In this document: piece after piece, positions 1 through 7,452 of the stretch | How the letters are laid out: each line of letters begins with the position of its first letter | Numbering within the stretch: the first letter of the stretch is position 1 | NCBI GenBank assembly: GCA_945949875.1 | Contig: CAMFGH010000003.1 | Location: 1 to 64,000 of the forward strand | Direction: 5' to 3' | Length of the DNA: 64,000 bases | DNA from: an uncultured bacterium | GTDB lineage: Bacteria > Bacillota > Clostridia > Lachnospirales > Lachnospiraceae | Program-made: the position numbers and the translations under genes | Notes under the pieces: generated by a model | What the model was told of the DNA's origin: nothing | The model's database searches: none | Seen by the model: only the letters and a program-made list of their open reading frames with translations

Positions 1-698
1 CCATATCCGTTATCAATATTAACCACGGAAATTCCGTTTGCACAGGAATTAATCATGGTAAGAAGCGCGGATAATCCATGCATACTTGCACCATAACCAA
101 CCGATGTAGGTACTGCGATTACCGGATTGCTGACCAATCCTCCTATCACGCTGGCAAGTGCTCCTTCCATACCTGCCACCGCTACCACACAGTTTGCTTT
201 TTGAATCACATCCACCTTGGAAAGCAGACGATGGATTCCACTGACACCAACGTCATAAATACGTTCCACATTACTTCCAAAATACTCTGCCGTCTGTGCA
301 GCTTCTTCTGCAACCGGAATATCTGCTGTTCCGGCTGTACAGACTGCCACTTTTCCAATCCGCTTTTTCTCCGGCTTTTCATACTTCAGAATATGAGAAA
401 CGCTATCATAGGTTATTTCCGGAATCACCTTTTTTACCAGCTCGTATTGATGCTCACTTGCTCTGGTTCCGAAAACCTCCCCGTCTTCTTCATACATTTT
501 CTGATAGATGGATACCAGAAATTCATCCGGCTTCCCACTGCAATAAATTACTTCCGGAAATCCCGACCGGATTTCCCTATGGGTATCCAGCTTTGCATAT
601 CCCAGTTCATCATAGGGCTGCTTTTTCAAATAACTCTCTGCCTCTTCCAGCGTAATCTGACCTGATTGCAGCTTCTCTAAAATTTCACGCGTTACCAC
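1..698 (-). CDS. larB: LarB, nickel-pincer cofactor biosynthesis carboxylase (3' end off window)
   Basis: Reading the minus strand from a GTG at 698 gives about 232 residues before the left edge. LarB carboxylates and hydrolyses nicotinic acid adenine dinucleotide, the first step to the nickel-pincer cofactor of lactate racemase-type enzymes. The N-terminal part (SGKPDEF, EDGEVFGTRAS) leads into the PurE/AIR-carboxylase-like domain, with VCTAGTADIPVAEEA, AGMEGALASV and PTSVGYGASMHGLSALL. The last visible residues (NSCANGISVVNIDNGYG) match the LarB C-terminal core, so only some 20 residues should be missing. A GGAGG seven bases before the GTG supports this start. Any larC/larE partners would lie to the left. 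Family assignment is firm; the role in this organism is inferred. Confidence 0.88.
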   Translation of the reverse strand, partial: MVTREILEKLQSGQITLEEAESYLKKQPYDELGYAKLDTHREIRSGFPEVIYCSGKPDEFLVSIYQKMYEEDGEVFGTRASEHQYELVKKVIPEITYDSVSHILKYEKPEKKRIGKVAVCTAGTADIPVAEEAAQTAEYFGSNVERIYDVGVSGIHRLLSKVDVIQKANCVVAVAGMEGALASVIGGLVSNPVIAVPTSVGYGASMHGLSALLTMINSCANGISVVNIDNGY

Positions 699-773
699 CT
701 ATGTTCCTCCGATGCTCTTTTTGCTTTGTACTTCCTACATAATATTGCATATAATCTATTTTATCAATGTCTT

Positions 774-1066
774 GGGGACGTTTCTTTTGTCCATGGAATA
801 GCCCTTTTGTCTACGGAATAGCCCTTTTGTCTACGGAATAGCCCTTTGTCCATGGGAGTGTCCCTTTATCCTGTCGATAGAAGCAAAAGCCCGTCTCGAA
901 GATTTGGGGAACAAAATGCACAGGATAAGTTGTCTTCATGATGCAGACAACTTATCCTGTGCATTTTATTTAAAAACATATTCTTAATATTTTTTGCTTC
1001 TATCGGCAAGACAGGGGACACTCCTGCGGACAAAAGGGCTATTCTGTGGACAAAAGAAACGTCCCC
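774..1066. repeat. 293-bp palindromic MITE/REP-like element
   Basis: The left end (774, GGGGACGTTTCTTTTGTCC) and right end (to 1066) are inverted copies of one another, and the complementarity continues inward: a GGGACACTCC/GGAGTGTCCC stretch, CGATAGAAGC/GCTTCTATCG, then a perfect 23-bp hairpin (913-935 with 945-967). The left arm is longer because a 22-bp block ending in GGAATAGCCCTTTTGT is present in about three copies (789-850). No transposase is encoded. The right end stops 4 bp before the stop codon of the gene at 1071. Ends of this GGGGAC...GTCCCC type are common in clostridial REP/MITE families, but family assignment needs a genome search. Confidence 0.8.
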
Positions 1067-1070
1067 ACTG

Positions 1071-1523
1071 TTATTTTCCAACGATTCCACCCTGGAAATA
1101 GCAGTCATATACCTGCACTCCTGAATGGAATACCATCTCATGGCCCTGGAAGAAATCTAATGTTCCTTTGACGATACGTTTATATTCGTCTACTCCCTCA
1201 ATATAATATATCGCGCCTTTAGCCTGTATATCATACATCGCTTTCAGGCACATCCGATGATAAAACTTTTCATCGAATTCGTCACGCAGTACTCTCCCAA
1301 GATAGCTCCTGCTCCAACAGGCCTCATCATCTGCCCAGACCATTTCGGAACCGGAAAAATCTCCCAGACCAAAAAAGAAATCCTGATACTTCATATTATC
1401 TCTTTGGTAATCCATTTGTTTGGAAGCCAGTTTCTCACCTTCTGTTATTTCCAGCTTTCCTAAATGCTTAGCTTCCCGAGCTTCCATTAAAAAGGCAACC
1501 CACTCTTCTTTCATTTTGTACAT
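1071..1523 (-). CDS. DUF5680-like small protein
   Basis: A 150-residue soluble protein with no signal peptide or membrane segment. The pattern of a short N-terminal helix (EEWVAFLMEAREAKHLG), a central YLGRVLRDEF...FYHRMCLKAM segment and a C-terminal LDFFQGHEMVFHSGVQVYDCYFQGG block resembles DUF5680 proteins, whose C-terminus typically reads W-F-x-G-x-E-E-I-F...V-Y-E-C-x-F-H-G-G. Members of that family often follow an HTH domain; none is present here. Two ATGs nine bases apart both have AGGA-like sequences upstream; the first was kept. The palindromic element ends 4 bp past the stop codon. Biochemical function is unknown. Confidence 0.6.
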   Translation of the reverse strand: MYKMKEEWVAFLMEAREAKHLGKLEITEGEKLASKQMDYQRDNMKYQDFFFGLGDFSGSEMVWADDEACWSRSYLGRVLRDEFDEKFYHRMCLKAMYDIQAKGAIYYIEGVDEYKRIVKGTLDFFQGHEMVFHSGVQVYDCYFQGGIVGK

Positions 1524-1551
1524 TCCTTTTCCTGTTTTTTACACAGGAGAA

Positions 1552-1819
1552 CTACCTTCCTCTGTGTTTTTCTTTTCTTTTTTGCTGTTTCTGTTCAAAT
1601 CGGATCTGCTTTTCCATTTCTTTCTGCTCTTTGCCTTGCTGTTTATGCTCTGTCTTTAACGCTTCACGCTGTAATTGCAAAGCCTGCATCGATTTTGTTC
1701 CTATACCGCTCTGCAATGTCTGCTTCCTGGCATCTCTCTGCGCTCGTTTTGGATTTCTGCAGTATACCTTCCTATCCACTTCAACAGCCGGACTAAACTT
1801 TAAACGTTACTTCGTCCAT
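1552..1819 (-). pseudogene. yjdF: yjdF, internally deleted and frameshifted
   Basis: Two pieces of one YjdF gene survive. The ATG at 1819, seven bases after AGGAGGG, starts MDEVTFKV and hits TAG at 1793-1795. In the frame one base over, the sequence reads LKFSPAVEVDRKVYCRNPKRAQRD and continues to the basic, coiled-coil C-terminus ending KQQKRKEKHRGR at 1552, characteristic of YjdF. Intact YjdF proteins are about 160 residues, so roughly 80 central residues are missing. The junction lies in TTTAAAGTTTAG, where the start of the gene (ACG-TTT-AAA-GT) and the downstream segment (TTA-AAG-TTT-AGT) share sequence, consistent with a short-homology deletion. A 75-codon ORF from GTG 1779 remains open, but it lacks the core and has no clear Shine-Dalgarno sequence. 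Confidence 0.82.
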
Positions 1820-1824
1820 AACAA

Positions 1825-2000
1825 ATCCCTCCTTACTTTGCTTTCGCATGTTATGAACAAAGAACGGACAACCCAGGAGGGGCAGGTTACTTACCTCATA
1901 AGGATGTCAACAACTCCCATGTATCCAACAGACTGTTGCATCCTGTAAATGAGACGGCCGGGCTACCTACCGGCTCTAGCGCGTGATAATTTTGCGCATT
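1825..2000 (-). promoter_or_regulatory. yjdF-type riboswitch leader (candidate)
   Basis: The leader directly precedes the yjdF start. On the minus strand it contains ACGCGCTAGAGCCGG, a CCGG-GTAGGTAG-CCCGG hairpin, a long helix CTCAT..AGGATG pairing with CATCCT..ATGAG, and an inner CAACA..TTGTTG stem. A CCCCTCCT block (plus strand 1875-1882) is complementary to the AGGAGGG ribosome binding site (plus strand 1827-1833), which would allow ligand control of translation by hiding the site. yjdF RNAs are known to sit upstream of yjdF in Firmicutes and to bind azaaromatic compounds. Boundaries are approximate; the assignment rests on position and visible pairing, not a covariance-model hit. Confidence 0.7.
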
Positions 2001-2149
2001 GCGTTTTTATCTTTGTATGATAATAAATAATAGTTTAAAACCCGGTTAAAATACATATCTCCGGCTTAAGTTCACCATAGCACAATATTTTTTTAAATGC
2101 AAGGTATGAACCGTCTGCTTTATTTTCGTTTCCTTATATATATAGTTTT

Positions 2150-2179
2150 TCATCGACATTCATCGACAATTATCGACAA
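2150..2179. repeat. Three ATCGACA repeats at 10-bp spacing
   Basis: The block (C/T)ATCGAC occurs at 2151, 2161 and 2171, exactly one helical turn apart, between the yjdF leader and the tRNA terminator. It could be a protein-binding site near the yjdF promoter (minus-strand reading TGTCGAT). No function is assigned. The remainder of 2001-2225 is AT-rich without a recognisable gene. Confidence 0.5.
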
Positions 2180-2225
2180 AACTTACTAATTTCCGTCAAT
2201 AACGAAAGTTTTGGATTAAAACGAA

Positions 2226-2262
2226 CAAAAAAGAACCTTGAATCCGCTAAATTCAAGGCTCT
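2226..2262 (-). terminator. Terminator of tRNA-Leu
   Basis: On the minus strand, GAGCCTTGAAT and ATTCAAGGTTC form an 11-bp stem (one G-U) around a six-to-seven-base loop, followed by TTTTTTG. It lies just downstream of the tRNA. Confidence 0.85.
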
Positions 2263-2280
2263 CTGACAAAAACTACTACT

Positions 2281-2364
2281 GCGGAAGATGGGACTTGAAC
2301 CCACACGATCGCATTGATCACAAGATCCTTAGTCTTGCTCGTCTGCCAATTCCGACACTTCCGC
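2281..2364 (-). tRNA. tRNA-Leu (anticodon AAG)
   Basis: An 84-nt class II tRNA. The acceptor stem GCGGAAG/CTTCCGC is perfect, the D-loop carries AATTGGCAGACG, and the T-arm is GTGGGTTCAAGTCCCAT. The anticodon stem CAAGA/TCTTG closes the loop CTAAGGA, giving anticodon AAG, which reads CUU leucine codons. A long variable arm (TGATCAATGCGATCG) confirms the leucine class. CCA is not encoded. A terminator follows. Confidence 0.95.
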
Positions 2365-2441
2365 TTGACTTACGCCACGAGTGATATAATACCATTCGTG
2401 GCGATTTATGTCAATACACTTTTTTATTTTTTATACACCCT

Positions 2442-2536
2442 GATAAATCATTTTTGTATACTCTTATGATTCATTTTTGTATACCCTTACGATTCATTTT
2501 TGTATACCCTTACGATTCATTTTTGTATACCCTTAT
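2442..2536. repeat. 23-bp tandem repeat, about four copies
   Basis: Unit GATTCATTTTTGTATACCCTTAC; three near-identical 23-bp copies from 2468 to 2536, preceded by a diverged first copy (2442-2467). It lies 20 bp downstream of the stop codon of the next gene on the minus strand. Confidence 0.9.
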
Positions 2537-2556
2537 GCACTGTTTTCTTTAGGACC

Positions 2557-5307
2557 TCATCCATCATATTTTTGAAGATAATCTGCGATCTGTTCTTTGG
2601 TGTCCTCGTTTAGGCCATCCAACATATACTGCTTATTGCTTTTTTGTTTTTCCAGATAATCTGTACGCAGAACCTGGTTTGCATGGGCGATTTCCTTTTG
2701 AAATTCTCTGGCAGATAACAGAAAACATCCTTGTCCGCGAATGATGATCTGCTCCAGTCCATCAGAAGTAGCCACAGTCACTTTATACTTTTTCCCATTT
2801 TCATGAGCAAATTTTTCAATATACTGATCTGCGGTTTCTGCTTCTTTGGTAAAGACCACATGGATATTGTGATAATCCGATATTTCCGTGGCATGGCCAG
2901 CTACACGATAGGCGTCAAATACTGCAATCACTTCACATTTTTTGATACCTTGATAATTGCATAGTACATCCAGCAGCTTTCCTCTGGCGCTGTCTATATT
3001 GATTTCAGCAAGTTCTTTCAGATCCTGCCAGGCAAAAATAATATTATATCCGTCCACCAGAAGGTATTCTTTTGTCAAGCATTCTTTTCCGGAGACTGGA
3101 TAATCTTTCCCGGAAGCTGAATAATCTTTCCCGGAATTTCTGGAATAAGAAGACCATTTCCGGGTGCCTACTTTGGACTGGCTGTTTGCATAAAACGTCC
3201 TGGATAAAATCGCATCAATCTCATCGGTGCCGATACTTTCCTGCTCTTTCTGCTCCGGTATCCTTGGCTGAACCGACCTGACCTCTCCGGAAAAGTTTTC
3301 AATACTTTCCAGATGCATATACTCCGGCACCTGATACCAGGGCACGACAAAGCCCGCACCATGTGCACAGAAAACCGAACCGGCAGGATTGCTCATGTCC
3401 AGTTCCGGGTCATACTGTCTTTCAGCAAGCACTTCTTCCGTATTATGGCATGGTCCATATCCGGCCAGTACCAAAGAAAGTCTCCCCTGTCCCCGGGTAT
3501 AGGCAGTTACTTCATTCTGATAGGACTGCATGCAGGAAACAGGAGCTTTCCCTTTTAATACTGCAACACCACCCTCAATCATAGGCGGTTCAAAGGTTCC
3601 ATGCATGCGTTCCACATCTGTCATTCCCCGCCCCAGCATCTGTTCCGGTATTTCCAGCGAAAAGGAATAAAATGGTTCCAGCAGCACGGATTTTGCCTGC
3701 ATCAGGCCCTGCCTGACTGCACGGTAGGTAGCCTGCCTGAAATCCCCTCCTTCGGTATGTTTCAGATGTGCCTTACCGGACACCAGCGTCATCTTTATAT
3801 CCGTTATGGCAGAACCGGTCAGAACTCCTCTGTGTTCTTTTTCCTCCAGATGTGTCAGAATCAGTCTCTGCCAGTTGCGGTCTAACAAATCTTCCGAACA
3901 GCTGGCTGCTACCTGGATGCCACTACCCGGTTCCAGTGGTTCCAAAAGCAGATGTACTTCCGCATAATGTCTGAGTGGTTCAAAATGCCCGATTCCCTCT
4001 ACGATATCCTGAATCGTTTCTTTATACACAATATGACCACAGCCAAAACGGACTTCCACACCAAAACGCTGCAATATCATACTCTTCAGGATTTCCAGTT
4101 GCACTTCTCCCATGATCTGCACATGGATTTCCTTCAGTTTCTCTTCCCACACTACATGAAGCTGGGGCTCTTCCTCCTCCAGCTGGCGGACCTTTGGCAG
4201 CATAACCGCTGCGTCCACATCATCCGGTAAAATCATCTGATATGTCATAACCGGCTCCAGTACCGGCGTATAACCGGAGCTGTCACTTCCCAGTCCTTCT
4301 CCCGGATAGGTATGTGACAGGCCTGTCAGTGTGCATATCTGTCCTGCATCGGCACTGTCAGTTGTTTGATATTTTGCTCCGCTGTATATGCGGATCTGAT
4401 TGACTTTTTCCTTCCAGTCTTCATCTTCCAGCAGGTCCTTTACCTTCAGTTTCCCACCGGTTATTTTGCAGAACGTCAGACGGTTTCCCTGTTCATCCCT
4501 GGATATTTTGAACACCTTGGCCCCAAATTCAGCAGGGTATTCCGGCAGTCTGGTATATTTTTCAATACACTGTAACAGTTCTTCCACTCCCTGCATATGA
4601 AGAGCCGCTCCGAAAAGACAGGGAAACAGCTTCCTTTCACATACTAAATCGAGGATCGATTCTGTAAGTTCTTCTGAATCCGGCTTCAGATTTCCTTCCA
4701 GAAACTGCTCCAAAAGCCTGTCATCACACACTGCCACATTTTCTATAAATTCATCACTGATGTTGTTTTTGATTCCATCACTGCTGTTGTCTTTGATGCC
4801 ATCACTGCTGCTTTTCAGAGACTTATCTCCGAATATCTCCGAAAAATCCACCATTCCGTCTGAAAGTTTTTCCTTACATTCCTGCAAAAGCGCCTTTTTA
4901 TCTGTCCCGGGCTGATCCATCTTATTAAAGAAAAGGAACGTGGGAATCTCATATTTTTTTAACAGATTCCAGAGTGTTCTGGTATGCCCCTGCACCCCAT
5001 CAGCACCACTGATCAGAAGAATCGCGTAATCCAGAACCTGCAGTGTGCGCTCCGTTTCCGCGGAAAAATCCACATGTCCCGGAGTGTCTAACAGTGTCAT
5101 GCTCATGGTATCAAGAGGCAGTACTGCCTGCTTGGAGAAAATGGTGATTCCTCTTTGCTTCTCCAATTCAAAGGTATCCAGAAAAGCATCCCCCTTATCT
5201 ACCCGGCCTGCATTTCGAATGGTTCCGCTTTTATATAACATTGCTTCTGATAACGTTGTTTTTCCAGCATCCACATGAGCCAGAATTCCTACCACCAAGT
5301 GCTTCAT
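2557..5307 (-). CDS. TetM/EF-G-like translation GTPase fused to a NYN (YacP-like) nuclease domain
   Basis: A 916-residue fusion. Residues 1 to about 650 follow the EF-G/ribosomal-protection plan: G1 AHVDAGKT, G2 RGITI, G3 DTPGHVDF, G4 NKMD, then EF-G domains II-V. The last ~170 residues (from EYLLVDGYNIIFAW) form a NYN/YacP-type domain with acidic residues in VDGYN, VFDAY and TSDG, as in metal-dependent RNases of the PIN-like fold. A low-complexity linker (SGKDYSASGKDYPVSGKE) joins the parts. Repeats also sit inside the GTPase (SDGIK units near residue 170). GGAG lies eight bases before the ATG. Such fusions occur in Lachnospiraceae; homology to TetM does not prove tetracycline resistance. 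A role in stalled-ribosome rescue or rRNA/mRNA cleavage is inference. Confidence 0.85.
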   Translation of the reverse strand: MKHLVVGILAHVDAGKTTLSEAMLYKSGTIRNAGRVDKGDAFLDTFELEKQRGITIFSKQAVLPLDTMSMTLLDTPGHVDFSAETERTLQVLDYAILLISGADGVQGHTRTLWNLLKKYEIPTFLFFNKMDQPGTDKKALLQECKEKLSDGMVDFSEIFGDKSLKSSSDGIKDNSSDGIKNNISDEFIENVAVCDDRLLEQFLEGNLKPDSEELTESILDLVCERKLFPCLFGAALHMQGVEELLQCIEKYTRLPEYPAEFGAKVFKISRDEQGNRLTFCKITGGKLKVKDLLEDEDWKEKVNQIRIYSGAKYQTTDSADAGQICTLTGLSHTYPGEGLGSDSSGYTPVLEPVMTYQMILPDDVDAAVMLPKVRQLEEEEPQLHVVWEEKLKEIHVQIMGEVQLEILKSMILQRFGVEVRFGCGHIVYKETIQDIVEGIGHFEPLRHYAEVHLLLEPLEPGSGIQVAASCSEDLLDRNWQRLILTHLEEKEHRGVLTGSAITDIKMTLVSGKAHLKHTEGGDFRQATYRAVRQGLMQAKSVLLEPFYSFSLEIPEQMLGRGMTDVERMHGTFEPPMIEGGVAVLKGKAPVSCMQSYQNEVTAYTRGQGRLSLVLAGYGPCHNTEEVLAERQYDPELDMSNPAGSVFCAHGAGFVVPWYQVPEYMHLESIENFSGEVRSVQPRIPEQKEQESIGTDEIDAILSRTFYANSQSKVGTRKWSSYSRNSGKDYSASGKDYPVSGKECLTKEYLLVDGYNIIFAWQDLKELAEINIDSARGKLLDVLCNYQGIKKCEVIAVFDAYRVAGHATEISDYHNIHVVFTKEAETADQYIEKFAHENGKKYKVTVATSDGLEQIIIRGQGCFLLSAREFQKEIAHANQVLRTDYLEKQKSNKQYMLDGLNEDTKEQIADYLQKYDG

Positions 5308-5435
5308 TTCGGTTTCTCCGTCAAATTATTCTCTGCAGACCATTTTATCATATCCCATTCTTTTCTTCCATCTTTATGATCACCCTGTATTTTGCCATTC
5401 CATCTTTTGCTATGGACTTTTCCCTGGTGTCATCC

Positions 5436-6413
5436 TTACGACCGGCACAAATCCTCCAGCTTCCCAAAGCTGTATCCCATTTTTTCCCACTCTGTCAGCA
5501 ATTTATCCATGATCTTTCCGTTGGTGGAAGAAGTATTGTGCAGCAGTACAATAGCCCCCGGATGGATGCGAGATGTCAATTTGGAAAGGGCCTCCTGTTC
5601 GCCCGGCTGGTCATCTGCCTTCCAGTCCACATAAGCCAGACTCCAGAAAAAGGTATGATATCCCATATCTTTGGCAGTCTGAAGGTTTTTCATATCATAT
5701 TTTCCCTGAGGCGGTCTGTAATATGGGCACATTTTCGTTCCGGTAATCTCCTGATAAAGGTTCTCAACTTCCTGCATTTCCTTTGTAAATGTGGCCGGAT
5801 CAGCCAGTTCGCTCATATCCTTATGATGGTAGGTATGATTTCCAACTGTGTGCCCATCCGATACCATTCTTTTGATCAGCTCCGGACTGGTTTCCAGGAA
5901 GTGGCCTACTACAAAGAACGTGGCCGGTGCATTATGCTTTTTCAGAGCATCTAAAATAAGCTCTGTATTTCCATTTTCATATCCACAGTCAAAGGTCAGA
6001 TAGATTACTTTTTTCGTATCTGCCCCCACATAATACGCTTCCATTTCTTTCATCTGTTCCTTGTTTAAAGACCCGGTTGGCTGCTTCTCTGAACCATCCT
6101 GATACCCTCCCAGTCCCCAGCTGCCACACTCTTCTGAAAAGCTTCCCTGATTCCATTGATTCTCCTGATTTTGCCGGATGATAACCCGCTTTCCGGACGT
6201 TTCTATCTGTATCTTTTCCCCAGACTGACTTAACTGTTCTTCTAACGATGGAGGTGTTCCATACCAGGTCAGTTTCTCATCCTCTGTATGAAGTACATGA
6301 TCCTGATATACAGAAATCCATCCGAAGAAAGCAGCCACCAGCAATGCGCCAAATAATGTTATGCGCTTTACATTCCATTTTTCTTTTGTACGCTGATTTC
6401 TATTTTTGCTCAT
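5436..6413 (-). CDS. Membrane-anchored polysaccharide deacetylase (PdaA/CE4-type)
   Basis: From ATG 6413 the protein has 325 residues: a basic N-terminus (MSKNRNQRTKEKWNVKR), one membrane anchor (ITLFGALLVAAFFGWISV), an extracellular linker, then a NodB/CE4 domain. Motifs visible: LTFDCGYENGNT (motif 1, with Cys where many have Asp, as in PdaA-type delta-lactam enzymes), GHTVGNHTYHHKDMSE (His-x3-His metal site), YYRPPQGKYD, and LLHNTSSTNGK. PdaA-type enzymes deacetylate N-acetylmuramic acid in spore cortex peptidoglycan; that specific role is inferred from the motif 1 pattern. The open frame extends 16 codons further upstream, but these lie in the preceding gene's terminator, so the later ATG was chosen although no clear Shine-Dalgarno precedes it. 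Confidence 0.85.
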   Translation of the reverse strand: MSKNRNQRTKEKWNVKRITLFGALLVAAFFGWISVYQDHVLHTEDEKLTWYGTPPSLEEQLSQSGEKIQIETSGKRVIIRQNQENQWNQGSFSEECGSWGLGGYQDGSEKQPTGSLNKEQMKEMEAYYVGADTKKVIYLTFDCGYENGNTELILDALKKHNAPATFFVVGHFLETSPELIKRMVSDGHTVGNHTYHHKDMSELADPATFTKEMQEVENLYQEITGTKMCPYYRPPQGKYDMKNLQTAKDMGYHTFFWSLAYVDWKADDQPGEQEALSKLTSRIHPGAIVLLHNTSSTNGKIMDKLLTEWEKMGYSFGKLEDLCRS

Positions 6414-6457
6414 AAAAAGACCCGAAAACCATCTTTGTATAATATACGGTTTCCGGG
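6414..6457 (-). terminator. Terminator of the mutarotase gene, abutting the next start codon
   Basis: Minus-strand CCCGGAAACC and GGTTTTCGGG pair (one G-U) around a GTATATTATAC-containing loop and are followed by TCTTTTT, immediately before the ATG of the deacetylase. Confidence 0.8.
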
Positions 6458-6486
6458 CCATTTTATGTCATTTTTTTCGTATCTGA

Positions 6487-7362
6487 TCACAGGCATGTAA
6501 TCCGGTGACATGTTTCGAAAGTCTCTCCGGGCTGTAAAACATTCCCCCACTGACGCTGTTCCAGGGTTCCTTCAAAGGCCTTACTGTCACATCTGCCGCA
6601 CCAGGGCTCAATGCAGACAAAAGGTGCCTTTTTATGTGGTGGGGACCACAAACCTACCAGGGGCATGTCAAAGGAAACTTTGATGTATTCTTTTCCCTGG
6701 GGATTCTGAAGCGCCACTTCATCTGCCTGGTAGGATTCCAGAACCAGCGCATCTTTGTAGAAGAGTTCATCCGAAATGGGCAGAATGCCATTTTCCAGAC
6801 CGTACTCCTCCGTTTCATCAGTGGCAAGTCCGCCTTCTCCGATGATCGTGGATGTTATTTCTTCCACGGTTTTTCCTCCTTTACGAAGAACAAATGCGTA
6901 CCCCTCTTCTTCAGAAAAAGGACACAGAAAAGCCGGATGACCTCCTATGGAAAAATACATGGGTTTTGTATCTTCATTTATCACTTTCCAGAGAACCGAT
7001 ACGCTACTATTCTCCAGCACATAGCCGATTTCCAGTCTGAACCGGAACGGATATTTTGCAAGACTTTCTTCATTTGCCTTCAGTTCCAGCCGGATTTCAC
7101 TATCCGTCTGCTGCTTTAAGTCAAATTCCATATCTCTGGCAAAACCATGCTGGCCCATGGGATATTCTTTTCCGTTATAAAGATACCTCTTTCCCTTCAG
7201 GCTTCCCACAAAGGGAAAGAGCACCGGCGTAGATCTGCCCCAAAAAGCCGGATCTCCATTCCAGACGTATTCCACCCCATCTTTTTGCAGGGATTTCAGT
7301 TCCCCGCCCTTTGACTGAACTTTTATCTTTAACTGGTCATTTTGTAAGAAATAATCCTGCAT
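6487..7362 (-). CDS. Aldose 1-epimerase family protein (LacX-type)
   Basis: A cytoplasmic 291-residue beta-sandwich mutarotase. Characteristic stretches are GGELKSLQKDG near the start, WGRSTPVLFPFVGSLKG, MGQHGFARDMEF (with the catalytic-region His), FSIGGHPAFLCPF (second conserved His) and FVCIEPWCGRCD (Glu of the active site). These match the LacX/YeaD branch, which interconverts hexose or hexose-phosphate anomers; the sugar here is unknown. The ATG at 7362 follows GGAGGG by five bases and is preferred over an ATG ten codons upstream. A strong terminator follows the gene. Confidence 0.85.
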   Translation of the reverse strand: MQDYFLQNDQLKIKVQSKGGELKSLQKDGVEYVWNGDPAFWGRSTPVLFPFVGSLKGKRYLYNGKEYPMGQHGFARDMEFDLKQQTDSEIRLELKANEESLAKYPFRFRLEIGYVLENSSVSVLWKVINEDTKPMYFSIGGHPAFLCPFSEEEGYAFVLRKGGKTVEEITSTIIGEGGLATDETEEYGLENGILPISDELFYKDALVLESYQADEVALQNPQGKEYIKVSFDMPLVGLWSPPHKKAPFVCIEPWCGRCDSKAFEGTLEQRQWGNVLQPGETFETCHRITCL

Positions 7363-7452
7363 GCTAGCCCTCCAACTTTCATTGTTCATCATTTCCCATG
7401 TATCACTTTGCTCAACAGAATCAGTGAATCTATTCTGAGTAGCACTTCTGTT

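Noticed and set aside
78..665. 195-codon plus-strand ORF at the left end
   Set aside because: It is the complement of larB; no RBS and Cys/His/Phe-rich composition of an antisense frame.
2442..2536. CRISPR array
   Set aside because: Units are 23 bp directly adjacent without spacers; no cas genes.
2557..5307. Tetracycline resistance gene call
   Set aside because: Only distantly TetM-like and fused to a nuclease; homology alone does not support resistance.
5241..5954. 237-codon plus-strand ORF
   Set aside because: Antisense to the deacetylase and the TetM-like gene; the minus strand carries clear motifs.
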